A DNA stretch of 64,000 bases, taken from IMG/VR virus record IMGVR_UViG_3300008266_007780, positions 28,433-92,432 of that record. The stretch is one strand, 5' to 3'. Positions 9,501 to 20,300 of the stretch are shown piece by piece. Each line of letters begins with the position of its first letter. Within the stretch, counting starts at the first letter, position 1. The notes beneath the pieces were generated by a model. That model did not search any database. It saw only the letters and a list, made by a program, of their open reading frames with translations, and was not told the DNA's origin. The stretch comes from a virus. The position numbers and the translations under genes are program-made.

Positions 9501-11387
9501 GACAGAACGCATTATTCTTTTGATGTAACTGGATTTAAAGGTGAAATTATAAATAAACCAGGACAAGCTCCTGTTACACATATGCTTTCAGAACCAGAAT
9601 TATTAGCTAGCATTAATGCTAAATACGATGAGCTAGCTGCTCTAGAAGAAGAAGAGGTTGAAGATCAAAATATATATGAAGAATATGTCCCTGAATCCTA
9701 TGAGATAAAAGATAATGTTGACAAGACTGTTATATACAATGGACAAATCGGAACCTTAGTTTTATTTGCACATGAGGATGGTGACTACGGAGTTGAAACA
9801 GAAGATAGTATCTACCCTATTAATACAACAGAAAAAACAAACATCCTTGAGTTAGGTCTAAATACTATAAGACTTAATCCAGAAATGTTTAATCAGCCTG
9901 TTATTAACGGTAAGGTATATGATATTACAAAGCAATCTGATGATGTATATATAGTCAATGGAGTAGAGTACACTATTGAAAGATATGCAAGAAAAAAAGG
10001 CATTAAGAATCTAAGATACCGTGCTAATGATGCTGAGATAAATAATGTTCAAAAACAAATTGCTGAAGTAGATGCAAAGTATCAACAGCTTCTAGAAAAA
10101 TCTGGACAACTTAGTGATGATGAAAAACTTACTGAAGGTTTACAGTTAGTACAACAACTTGCCGCAATGGAATACAAACTTAATTTCCTAGGTAAGAAAG
10201 TTAATCAACTTGTAGAAGATAACAAAGTTGTAATATCTAAGAATCAAGATTTAATTAACGCTATTCAGTCATTACCAGAATCTTTTGCTAATTCTAATAC
10301 TCCTGAAGAAGAGGAGGAGGATCTAGATGATATCAAAAACAAATCAGACAATTCTGCTGCTATCCAAGATATGTATGATATCATGGCAGAAAGCATGCCT
10401 GCTAATTTTGATAAGTTAATTACAGACATTAATTCTCTTACTAAGCAAGATTTAGATAGTTTTGCAAACTATGTAAACTCAATTATTCCTAAATTAGAGC
10501 AATTAAAATCAGAGTATGAAGGTAAGGACAGACTTACTACTAATATCACTAATGAGATAGATGTATTAGGTCAGCTTCTTAACTTTATTACCAGTATAAA
10601 AACTAATAAAGATGGCAGAGTCAGAAAAGTCCAAACAGCCGCAGTCCAAAGAGAACAAGCAAGGTTACAACAAGATGTTGATGAATCTGCTGTACAGGAG
10701 CCTGAGCCCGGCAAAGCAGCAAGAGTTTCTCAACAACAAGCTAAACAAAAAAGAAGAAGACAAGTAAATAGTGATTTGCTTCAGCCAATGATCTACTCTT
10801 TAATAGTTCAACCTACTATAGTAGAAGCAGAACCTACAGAAGAGCAAGTCATTGACTTAGAAGAAATCAATACTCTCTTTGAAAATGCTACTGCTGAAAC
10901 ACTTGATGATATATACATTGATCTTATACAAAAGCTATCAAAAGGAGAAATTAACTTGCCAAATTCAAATTATATAGATAAATTATATAAGGACAAGGTA
11001 AAAGAGTTTTCTACAACAGTCTCTGCTAAAACAGTACAAAAAGGAGACATACTTGTAAGAAAGAATGATAATAAGATATTTACAGTAACAGACATAGTAG
11101 ATGAAGGTGTTGAGGTAACAAATGAATCTACAAATGAAAAAATGTTTATATCTAACAAAGACTTAAAGAACAAGTATTTGAAACATTATATGGAAGGAAT
11201 AAAAGAAGAGGAAGTTTTGGATGAAGTGTTTGATGAATCAGATGAATCAGCTTCTGAAGAAACCGTAGAGTCTCTGGAAGATGCCATAAATGACCCTGAT
11301 GAAGTTCAATCAATAGTAGATAAACTAAGTCAGCTCTCTAAAGAAGAGAGAAGAAGCAGACTTAGAAAAAATAGTAAATGTGATTAA
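3588..11387 (+). CDS. Giant virion-associated protein with embedded PD-(D/E)XK nuclease core (2599 aa)
   Basis: First of three giant proteins preceding the replication block. Residues ~235-275 form an Ala/Gly-rich apolar stretch that could insert into a membrane. Much of residues 650-1500 and 2020-2350 is Glu/Lys-rich and likely helical or coiled coil. At residues 1688-1704 a GEID...DFKTG pair gives the D...(D/E)xK signature of PD-(D/E)XK nucleases, supported by the QLTFYRN helix at ~1824, as in RecB/Cas4-type nucleases. In crAss-like phages, proteins in this position are inferred to be packaged and injected with the virion RNA polymerase. Nuclease activity in the virion or host cell is inferred. 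The C-terminus is acidic, then basic, ending KNSKCD. The next gene starts 11 nt on. Confidence 0.85.
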   Translation: MVDQNINPEEFNGALGPFDSGTTDIKSFLPFQGNMPTYEPINTPSPVQRVNPNSNLDNSMYPVKDSITGLPPYTDQVPRVGKMTAEQKANAFFNYTYNQLNNYQDNDAYAKIQSYDPSANGAHRARYLAYGQKTFDKVGFNPLINNEALFNANTSILDDFSRMFTTSFFPLFGRGIIANPKSYAGLFTGDFGQDIAEAAAYEEANAIGYSSKGGVGAFLNNTLNSFAYTAGILVEAAAEEALIGAAIGSRGGVGGAGVGAGVGAGAGLLKGLFQIPKALYSMSKNGAKIMANLKNLDNVNEARTAFNASAKVVGDFLNPFDNTIKALRGGDNILENANNIGKLARAKNTFAGFYLDVRNMNMALSEARLEGGFVENNTYKQLYDEYYSKFGVAPDTEKQKEFRQTAKQAGADAVLYNSFLIFGSNKLVMPSLMKGTLMKRMTNYSEDILNLDNKAKVILTKEGFKAVEVNLKNSLKALKNPVTYGRSAAAYFKANITEGLQENFQNVIADYTQKRYTEAFYEPAKMTFDYKKGLLKDAMLSQISPEGFETFASGFVMGGYSKILTGGYELLADNYHKFVKDPKGYDNYVKGRKETAESIAKRLNKVYQNPKDFFNSRYFNYGHQVLLSKTQDSEDLTPKEAVDALDDSFITNLTTILRTGTMHHFIDNFEKLKQLTPEEVEKELSLEAGEGQKALDRIDTIIARAKRMDKRYQASLKMQSGIDLNNFKEGTDEYRKAALLNEAFEVSRANLVFMGESFDRNLERIQTVSNEVLNLVNQSDKIAASDIMALTSTDRLTNELNILQTEIESLKGVTDPSAVKQLDKVTEKVEKLRRIQTSLSALDPSEFAITVSNSILQNIDETATDEEVKKAIEENFAEKAAEMAKEIVEDVKSSTIEYLKTITGGTNEYNILMNKLSSQEGIKSIDSLVSSIIDLQKLDAEAAALASAVTALSDPEEFLEHVNRNFKWMSDMYNNRSEYFKDVVNTSIEQKEYNDLLQKLADKGIYVDLDEFAAWIEDKRNLPTQFEDAVNKRIITQDTPLYREYLDLFLELADIQKEKPAGERANADELLKGRIAEEDEKMQKELDEAKKIYDQELKQEVGYNEKEIEDLKEVAVDTSEEEKQITAMSEAAKAIEDLPLLTEEDLTTQQAFVAEAKINFNITNEEFNNKLDEVLSNPEKIKASITLSKADSDTTLLRTDPGKQFLTYRYAIPELLKEKIEELQSKVDSAKESAEVVDIDVASTEAKKRYDAKVAEITQKYENIKADLVEEYRRQGAKATDASEAKAYVKVSIDTPWDQLPEDLKADLEKMFEKYRKEKFKSEKDPARLSILKQNWLKTQGSFIEAYNTSKAGERETEEVLVAEPPTLTFKPVTPEELRTKNLEELSKLIKDMQFQYSSKTIVDAKGKTKTLTKAQLEQLNKEIRALQGYLSYRRSVADITTPEAEIVSTIEALIKDGSENVEVIKDKNGRTIGRRIKGIDYEEGEYATRVTSEKERVVKAIDPNYKAYVYNALREPIVTDPNTGQLVKKPSKIETMVKRVEILNYATEEEKVNAFIEQLKSAFGKGEIQKFGAQWKYDRLKDYFLGAEPKEFNFENVKEIVTELADKESSETGTLIDSLSRDYLAGKPIKRPSTMSEKAFKNLKEVLNKILDKAKDGKLTLVPKDILLYDPNYVSEDGKKGITGEIDLLLVDSDGNFYIVDFKTGHSGVWKNFNAQPQTIDLSEAYTWSIKDAPKLTDLDAVNWEALGYESYEEFNASYDNDIKSISVLSTEGSDKKGIINGTIKVYFEKGAGKKAVNIDVEFKKPTYVFTPEFSRRPEYATQLTFYRNLFANMTGIMPKEIRILPIETKINEEAQIESLQLASIADPESGFITIEPVDMVNELVPVTLAPSAKRAKPKADIEAKKADIEKELEKVKERKIGNTFTLGKDVRIIVNGLPGIIKKGETITIKNVSAPGKSKLTGVLSKDAPDRTHYSFDVTGFKGEIINKPGQAPVTHMLSEPELLASINAKYDELAALEEEEVEDQNIYEEYVPESYEIKDNVDKTVIYNGQIGTLVLFAHEDGDYGVETEDSIYPINTTEKTNILELGLNTIRLNPEMFNQPVINGKVYDITKQSDDVYIVNGVEYTIERYARKKGIKNLRYRANDAEINNVQKQIAEVDAKYQQLLEKSGQLSDDEKLTEGLQLVQQLAAMEYKLNFLGKKVNQLVEDNKVVISKNQDLINAIQSLPESFANSNTPEEEEEDLDDIKNKSDNSAAIQDMYDIMAESMPANFDKLITDINSLTKQDLDSFANYVNSIIPKLEQLKSEYEGKDRLTTNITNEIDVLGQLLNFITSIKTNKDGRVRKVQTAAVQREQARLQQDVDESAVQEPEPGKAARVSQQQAKQKRRRQVNSDLLQPMIYSLIVQPTIVEAEPTEEQVIDLEEINTLFENATAETLDDIYIDLIQKLSKGEINLPNSNYIDKLYKDKVKEFSTTVSAKTVQKGDILVRKNDNKIFTVTDIVDEGVEVTNESTNEKMFISNKDLKNKYLKHYMEGIKEEEVLDEVFDESDESASEETVESLEDAINDPDEVQSIVDKLSQLSKEERRSRLRKNSKCD

Positions 11388-11398
11388 TATATATTAAG

Positions 11399-14300
11399 AT
11401 GACTTGTGGACCATTAACCAAAGATCAGATATTAGACTTATACGCAGATATCAAAATAGAAATCACTGATAGAATCAAGAACCCCAAGTTAGGGGTTTTT
11501 GACATTGATTCATATATCAAAGATTTGTATAATGATCTTGTAGATCCTACTGATCCTGATAGTACATCCAGGGCTCTTATATATGTTCAACAAGTTCCAA
11601 GTCTATTAGAAAAACTTATAGCAAATGAGAGAGATATAAAGGCTCACTTTTTCAAGTCTGATGCTAATCTCATTACTAAGATTTCTAAGCTTGCATTTGA
11701 TTTTACAGATCTTTCAAGTGGTCTTAATGCTGTGGCTAGATATGTAAAAAAAAGTAAGATTAAGCCGGAGTACATTACAGCAGCTGTAATGAATATGAAT
11801 GAAACTAAAGGTGAGCTACCTGTATTAATGTATGATGATGAAAAGGGTGCAGAACTTTTAAAGTGGTCAGCAAATAATAAAAGACTAAAACCAATATCAG
11901 CATTTGTTGGTACGGGACAGGAGTATTATCCTGTGAACCCTGTAGGATTAACACCTGAAGAAAGAAATGCACTTAGAGATCCTGATAAGGCTTTGTTTTA
12001 TAAAGTTACAGAAGAAATTGTACTAGCTACTAAAAACAAACTAAGAGATGGAGATGCTCCTGTATATAGAGGAACTCCGGTGACATTTAGACTTCTTCCT
12101 TCAAGTTCTATTCCTGATGAGCAATTAACAAATGAGGTAAAAGAAAAACTTATATCTAACCCAATTGATAAAGCATCAGGAAAGACATTTAAAATTCTTC
12201 ATAAAGAAGGTGTTGTTTTAGCTCTTGCTGATGCTGAGTCTGGTGAATTTCTTTACTTTAATGAATCAGGAGATGTAGTAGATGCAACTGAACCAGGAGC
12301 AAGACTAGTGTACCAATCAATGAGAAAAGTACAGAAGTCAGATGAAGGTAAATTGTTGCTGTCTAATAATCTTAACTATGTATATACTCTTGTAAGTCCT
12401 AAAGAAATAGCAGAGAGTAGAAAGAAACGTGCAGAAGCTCAAGGTATAGAATTTACTAAAAAAGATTATGATAACATTATAGCATATGAAGATGCAAGAA
12501 TTAAAAGAGAAGTAAACACTCTTTATAATTTAAGGAACTTTATATTAAAAAATCCTGATCAAGAAATACTGTTACCTATTGATGGAGGATCTTTTGGTTA
12601 TATAGGAAATGTTTCAGCTGGTGTCCTTCTTTCTAATACTACTATTAAACCTGAAGATATTAAAGAACTAGATGTTGAAGTTGTAGATGATGCTGGTTTA
12701 GTATATTTCTTTGCTAATAATGGTGAGACTAAGATCTATCTTCAGAGATCTAATATGCCCCAAGAGGTTATCAACAAACTTGCTGATGTTCTTACAACAA
12801 CAGCAACTCTTCCTGGTGGTAAACAATTAACACCAGATGAAAGAGCAACCTATGCAAGAACTCTTCTTGGCCCAACTCCTAAATTAAAAGGTTATACTGT
12901 AACTCCTATAGAAGTAAAAGCAGAAATAGTTGATGGTGTTTCAGTTCTATCTATTGTTATTAATGGTGTTCCTGTTGACCCAACTGAAGAAGGGGCAAAA
13001 GACTTTATTATTGATGCACTTAGTACACAAATCAAAGGAGATAAAGGTGCAGTTTATGCGGCACCATTAAACTACTCTAAGGATAGTTTAAATCAAACAT
13101 TTATTGATTATGAAATTGAAGATGGGAAGATAAAAGAAGTAGAGTTAAACTACTTTGAATTTATTACTCCTTACTTAAGGGTTATATACAATCCTGAAAG
13201 TGCAGACTTTGTAAAAGGTTCTAATGCATATCTTTCATTTTCAGTTCCAGATGATGTTCTAGAGAGAATTGGTATTATAACAAAAGATGAGTCTGCACCT
13301 ATTGCTAAAACAATAAAAGACGCTGAAGAAGCAGAGATTGATCTTGAAGATGTTAATGATGATAAGTTAGAAAAGACATTTGGAAATATTACCATTAATC
13401 AAAATACAAGACCAGGTTATGCATCCGCACAAGAAGAAGCAATAGGTAAAGCTTCTGCAGTAATTACATTCTCTGAGAATTTTGATACGGCAACACAGAC
13501 TCTTATTAAGAACCAAGCAGATGAAGCTGCTAAAGAATATGGTGGACAACCTATTCAGAAAAGAAATAACCGGTATAGTGTCAGTGACGTTGCTCTTTTG
13601 AACAATGTTATTAGAACAGTTAATAACTCTACAGGAACATTATTTATTAGTGGAGATAGTTTATCTGAGATGAAAACATCATCTCAAAAAACTGTAGATA
13701 ATTTTATGTATGAAACACTTCAAAAAATTCTTGAGCATCCTGAATTAAAAGTTGACATAAGTAAAGTTATTACAACAGGTCAAACTGGTGTATCTGAAGC
13801 AGTTGCAAAAGCTGCAGATAGACTTGGTATCCCAGTAGAGATTGTTGCCCCTAAAAGCTTTATGTATAGAACTTCATTTAAAGACAAAAAAACTAAAAAG
13901 TTCCTTACTAGAGATGTCTCAAATGAAAAGCTTTTCAAACAAAGATTTGGATTAAAGACAGGTAAACCTAAAACTGAAAAACAAGAGTTGTCTACAGAAG
14001 ATATGGTTAGACTTTCTGTTACACCTATTGATGGTTTAGATGCAGGTAAAAAGACCCAAGAGATTCTAGATAAGATTAATGATAAGCTTGGTGACCTGGA
14101 AAGATCAAAGTCAGTTAAAAGATTTATTGATAGTGTATTCATAACTAAAAGAGATCAACAAAAGGCACTTGACTGGTATAATAATGAAAGTGGGCTTAAG
14201 TCCGTTATACCTCTAGAAAGAATTACAGCTATTGTAAACTCTAATGCATTTGCTAAATGGAATCTTAATGGTATTACACTTTTTGAAGGAGACGGTGGTA

Positions 14301-17300
14301 CACCTGTAGATATTTACCACGAAGCATGGCATGGTTTCTCACAGTTATATCTTACTCTAGATGAAAAGGTAGACTTGTATGAGGCCGTTGCACAAAGACC
14401 AAAGTGGCAAAAGAAAACTTATCCAAATAAGATTGATCTTTATAGAGAGATAGAGGAAGAACTTGCAGAGGACTTCAGATCATTTATGGTATTTAAAAAG
14501 AAGTTCCCAGGAGTAATTGGTAGAATATTTGAAAAGATTGCCAGAGCTCTTAGAGTGTTCTTTTCTAAAGTAACTAAAAGAGATTTTCTTAAGCCTAGAG
14601 ATATTGCAAAGGTACGTGAGTACTATGATGTACTCTATAAAGGAGAAATACTTAACCTTGCACCTAGCCAAGACAATGCACTCTTTGTAAATGAGGATCT
14701 GTATAGAGCTAAACCTGCTACACCTTCATTAGTAAAAAGTGAGAAGAATGAATCTTTACCGTTTACATCAGAAGAAACTGAGAAGCTCAAGCTTGCTATG
14801 GATAACCTGATGGCTTCAGTATTCATGCAATATAATGAGAGTAAAAATACCTCAGCTGGTGTAGCAAAAATTCTTCAGAGTACAAAAAATAGAAAGGGTG
14901 TTTATGGTATCATTAAAGATAAACTTGAGTTAAAAGCAACTGAGCTATCTAAGTTTATGGATGAATACCAAGAGACAGTTATTAAAAATGTATCTGCTGA
15001 GGAACCAGACTTTGAAAAAGAAGCTCTTCTTCAAGAACAAGTTGATAAGTATCAGCTTCTCCAAAAAGCTCTGGCTAACTTTGGAGATATTGAAGCTTCA
15101 GTAGATGGTAAACAAAAATCTGGTCTTGTTGCTTTCCACATGGAAAATACAAGATTCAATATTATCAAGAATGCATATCTTGAGATGGCAGAAGATCCAA
15201 CAGCAACAGGAGAAACAACAAAGTTGCTAGAGGCAAACCTTGGTAACATCAAGTCATCAAAGGAAATTGCTAATGAAGATACCTGGATGGTCATATCAAG
15301 TATTTTTAAACCAGAACTAGATGCTGACGGAAACTATATTACAAAAAAAGATCAGAATGGTGTTGACTCAGTAGTATATGAGAAAGACTTCTTTGGGTTT
15401 GATGCACTTCAGTCACAAGATATAATATGGAATAAACTTGCCAGAACACTACAAGCATCTCTTACTCCACTGGATATCTGGAATAAACTCAAGGAATACG
15501 AAGAGAACTATCCTGAATTTATACAGCTTCAGAAACTTCTACCAAATCCACTTAATGATGAGATGGATATTAAGGAGTTTAATACTGAAACTAAATTTTG
15601 GCAAGACTTTAAAAAACCAAGGATACCTTATTTACAGCTTACAATTACTAAAGAAACTAAAGATAGAGAACAAGGTCCTATGTTTAGTTCACTTGTAGGA
15701 GATGTGACCTTTGATGTATTTAAAGTATTTACAAGCTGGGATTTTAACTTCAAGACATTTGAAGAAGATACTAATAGATTTATTACTAAAGATAGACTAT
15801 CAAGAAATAGACTAGATGTAGAACTAGTTATATCTGAATTCTCAGATAATAATGGGAAGTTTGATACTACTAAAAGCCTAGACTTTTTGTATGCACTAGG
15901 TATTATACTAGATAGCACAAGTGTTGAGATACGTGCAATTACAAGTAAGAAAGCTTTTGCCGGTCAGTATGGACTTGATATTATGTTTGAAGCCTTAAAA
16001 CTTGTAAACAAAGGTCTTCAGTCTTCAGATGAAGCAAAAGTAAATGCTGCTATAGAATTTACTGTAAATCCATTAAAGGTTTTATCAGAAGGTCTTTCAG
16101 AAAACCTTGGTGGAACCAAGCTTGGTAATTATGAAGTTTCAGGAAGACTTAAGTTACTTGCAGAACTTCAGAACAGATATTCTAATGAGTTCTCTAACTT
16201 TAGTGTACAGAGTCCAGAAAAAAACAGAGTTTGGGAACACTTCCTTGATAGCACATTAACAAGACAAGTTGCGGCCATTAATGCTGTAGATGATTTTAGA
16301 ATTTTATCTGATGAGAGATTTGATATAAAAAAGGAGTTCAAACATATGAGATGGATGAATGACAGCAACAATCCTCATATTAAATACTCTGTTATTTTAA
16401 ATTCTATTTTCTTCTTAGATAAGAAAACTGCAGGTGCAGATTATGGTAAGAAAAGAAGTCTAAGAACTACAAGAGAAGGGGAAGATAAAAACTCTATCAT
16501 TCTTAAGAATATTGCAGGAACTCAGATAGTTGATAAAGACAGAAATATGTCTGATGGTATCAACACAAGTTCTGCAGATGCAGCTACTAAATTCTTGCAA
16601 GAAATGAATACTGTGCTTATGCAAGGTATGCAGGAGTTTATGCGTCATGCATCTAAACAGATGGCACAGGGTATACGTGCAGAAAAACTTAATACATATC
16701 CAGGTAAAAAGCAAGATTACCTATATGTAGATATAGATGACTTTAAGCCTGCTAAAATGGGCAAAGGTCAAGATAAGGCCTTTGATATTATACTTGGTTT
16801 CATTTCAGGGGAACATGAAAGAATCCAAAGATTTAATTCAGATATAAAAAAGTATTCTAAATGGAAAGGTTACAACAGAAAGGTAAGAAAGAAAGATGGG
16901 TCAATAGTAATGGCTGGTCAAGTATTTACTGCATTTGATGATGTACTTTCTGAAGATACTAAAAATCAACTTTATAAAATTAAGGGTGACTTAAAACAAA
17001 CAGCACTTGCAGATGATGACCTTTATAATCTAATAAAGAAAGATGTAGATAACTACTTTAATAAACTTAGTGAAAAGAACCTAAGAAACCTTGAAAGTAT
17101 AAGATATGTAGACCCTGCATTGTATGATCTTGCAGCTCAGTCTAATATGACACAAAAACAAGTTGATAAAGTTCTTACAACAGCATACACATATAACTCT
17201 TGGATTCATAATTATGAGACTATAATTCTTGCTTATGGTGATCTTGCACAGTATGATCATGCTAAAGAAGAATTCCATAAAAGAAATGCAGGTTTAACAT

Positions 17301-20300
17301 CTCCTGGAAAAGGATTTAGAGCAGATCAAAGAGCAAGACAATTTATACAAAACACATTAAGTTTTGACTATGCTAAATCTAAGAACTACCAGGTAAGACC
17401 TTATGATGGAACGTTACATACTGCAATTCTTAGAGAGAAAAAAGTTGATTCTATTTATGCTCCAGAGTATAGAGAAGAACTGATAAAAGATTTTCTTCTT
17501 AGGTATAAGGACAACAAGACAATGTCCAAAGAACAAAAGAAGAAAAAAGCAGAAGAAGCTGCTGATATTGCTTTAGGAGAATACTTTGGTATGAAAGAAG
17601 CAGATGGTCAAGGACACATTACTTTTGAAGCCTATAGAATGCTTAAGTATCTTGAGGGTAACTGGTCAGATCCACAAGAGAAACTTTACCAAGAAATTGT
17701 TGAAGGTAAAGAAATCTCAGTAGCAGATGTAATAGAATACTTCCCTCCATACAAGCTTCAGTATTTTGGAAACATACAGACTACAGGTTTGTCACTCACA
17801 TCTTTTCATAAGTTCTCTCTTGCTCCTCTTATTCCTACTGTAACTGGTGCATCTAAACTTTCTCAGTTGCATGATAAGATGATGAAAGATCAGATTGAGT
17901 ATGTTGTATATGATTCAGGATCAAAGATTGGGCATATTAATGCTAGTGATAATCCAAAAGAATATGGTGACCAAATGTTTGATGCTGATGGTAATATAAT
18001 ACCGGATGCTAATTTCACTAAGAACATAATCTTTGCAGAATATCTCAAGAACCAGACAGAGATTAATAGCTCTTATAAAGAAAAGTCTATATTCTCAACT
18101 CAGATGCGTAAGCTTGTACTTGAAGGACTTTATGAAAAGGGTGTTATACAAAGTACAAAAGAAGATGAGATAACTGTACCAGCCGTACTCAATTATCTAA
18201 AACATGTAGATGAGTATAGTGAGGTTTTAAAGAATGAGCTCCTTAATGAAATTGGTTATAAAAAAGAGATTGTTGATGGTAAGGAAGTCTTCAAACCAAT
18301 TGATGCTAATAGTATTTCTAGACTAGTTGGTTTAATTAAGGATGAGCTTTCTAAAGATGACACTCTTGGAGAACATTTATTAGGACAGTTTATTAATGTA
18401 TATAAGACAACTGGTGAACTTGTTCATGATCTTTCGTTACATCCAGAAGCATCTAAGATTGAAAAGCTAGTACTGTCTCTTGTTAACAAAAGACTTATTA
18501 AACAAAAGGTTAACGGTGAACCACTAGTACAGGTATCAGCCTCTATGTATGAAGGTTTATTTGGCAGTCCTATTTCTGGTCTTAAAAAAGCAACTAATGC
18601 AGATATTAAAAAGTTTGTAGGATCAAACTTCTTACCTACTTATCATAAAAAAATTATTGATTTTGACACTAGGTATGAAAATAGAAGTGTTGATGATTTA
18701 AAAAGTTTCCTTGCAGCCAAAAAAAGAATACAAGAAGAGCAATCAGCATACTGGACAGATAGACATAAACAATCTCTTAGATATGAAATTCAATATTTAG
18801 AAGATAAAATAGCTGGTAGGAAACCAAAAAATTCAAAGATTATAGATGATACTACAGCAGCTATGAAAGTCATGGTTGCTCTTCAAGGTAACTTTGAACA
18901 CCTGCTTAATTTAAAGCATACTGATGGTAACAGAATTGGTACTATAGAACGTCTTAATGAAGTTATTAAAGATGACAATTGGTTAGATACAGATAACCAT
19001 AGAAAGTCTATTACAATGGTTGGTGTACGTATTCCAGTACAGGGTCTTAACTCTATGGAATTTATGGAAGTTTATCACTTCCTTCCACCAGAAGCTGGTA
19101 ATATTATTGTACCTCCTTCAGAAATTGTAGCTAAGTCAGGAGCTGACTTTGATATTGATAAGTTGACTACATATATGCCAAACATACAGGCAGATGGTCA
19201 ATATATCACAAGAAAGTATGAAACCGAAGATTTCTATAAGAGACTAGAAACAACAAAAGATTTTGAAAAACAGCTTTTATTTGATGAACAAAAGGCAGCA
19301 CTTCAGAATGAACTTATTAATGACTTAAGGAGTATTCTTGAGTTACCTCAAAACTATGCATCACTTGTTACACCGAATGGTACTTACTTACTCAAAGATA
19401 TTGCAGATGAGTTGTCAAAGTATGTTGCTGACTTTAATATCCATGAAAACATTTCTTCTGATGAATTTAATTATGATGAATCAGGTAAGAAGAAAGTGAT
19501 TAGTCCTACTAGGGTGCTTGAAGCTGGTTATAACTTGTACAAACATGAATCAAATGTAATCGGTAAAAAGACACTTGGTTTAGGTGCAGTTGAAAATACA
19601 TTCAATGTATTATTCAATGCTATTGGAGCCTACATGCCTGCTACTTACTTACATTCTGATGATGAGATGGAAAGAAGTATGGATTTACTTCTTAGGCATA
19701 ATAAGTTAATTAATAAAGCTGGAGAAGAAGTCATATCTCTTTCTAATAGATATGATGTAGATAACATAAATAAAATTGCTGATGTCTTTTCTCAGGCAAT
19801 GAACGGTTGGGTAGACGTTGAAAAGGATGCATGGATCTTCTTTATTCAGGGTAACTATGAAATTGCATCAACTCTTTTATATCTTATTAAAACTGGTGTA
19901 CCTGCAGAAGATGCAATTTACTTTGTTTCTCACCCGTTAATTAGAGAATATGTAAAAGAACAAAGACTTTCTAATAGTACTTTTGCTGAAGCACTAGGTG
20001 TTGCAACTAAACAAAATATGATTAAGAGTGAGGCAGCAAACCGAGTTCTTAAAAGACATTTTGGTGCAGGTGTCAAATCAAAAAGATATTATTACGAGAG
20101 AAAAAAGCTAAGTGAAAAACTTGATAATGTAACCTTTGATAAATCTAAAATGCTTGGGCTTATAAAAGCTGGTGCAAAAACAGAAGAAGGTGGATACACT
20201 AATCCTGGCATACTTGCTTCAGATTTATCTAAGTTAGCATTCTTGCACTTCCTTGAAATAGAACAGCAGATCACAGGTATTAAAAGACTTAAGATTGAAC

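Noticed and set aside
11480-11500. Terminator-like hairpin AACCCC/GGGGTT plus T run
   Set aside because: It lies inside the start of the RNA polymerase gene, in a clearly translated frame; probably chance.
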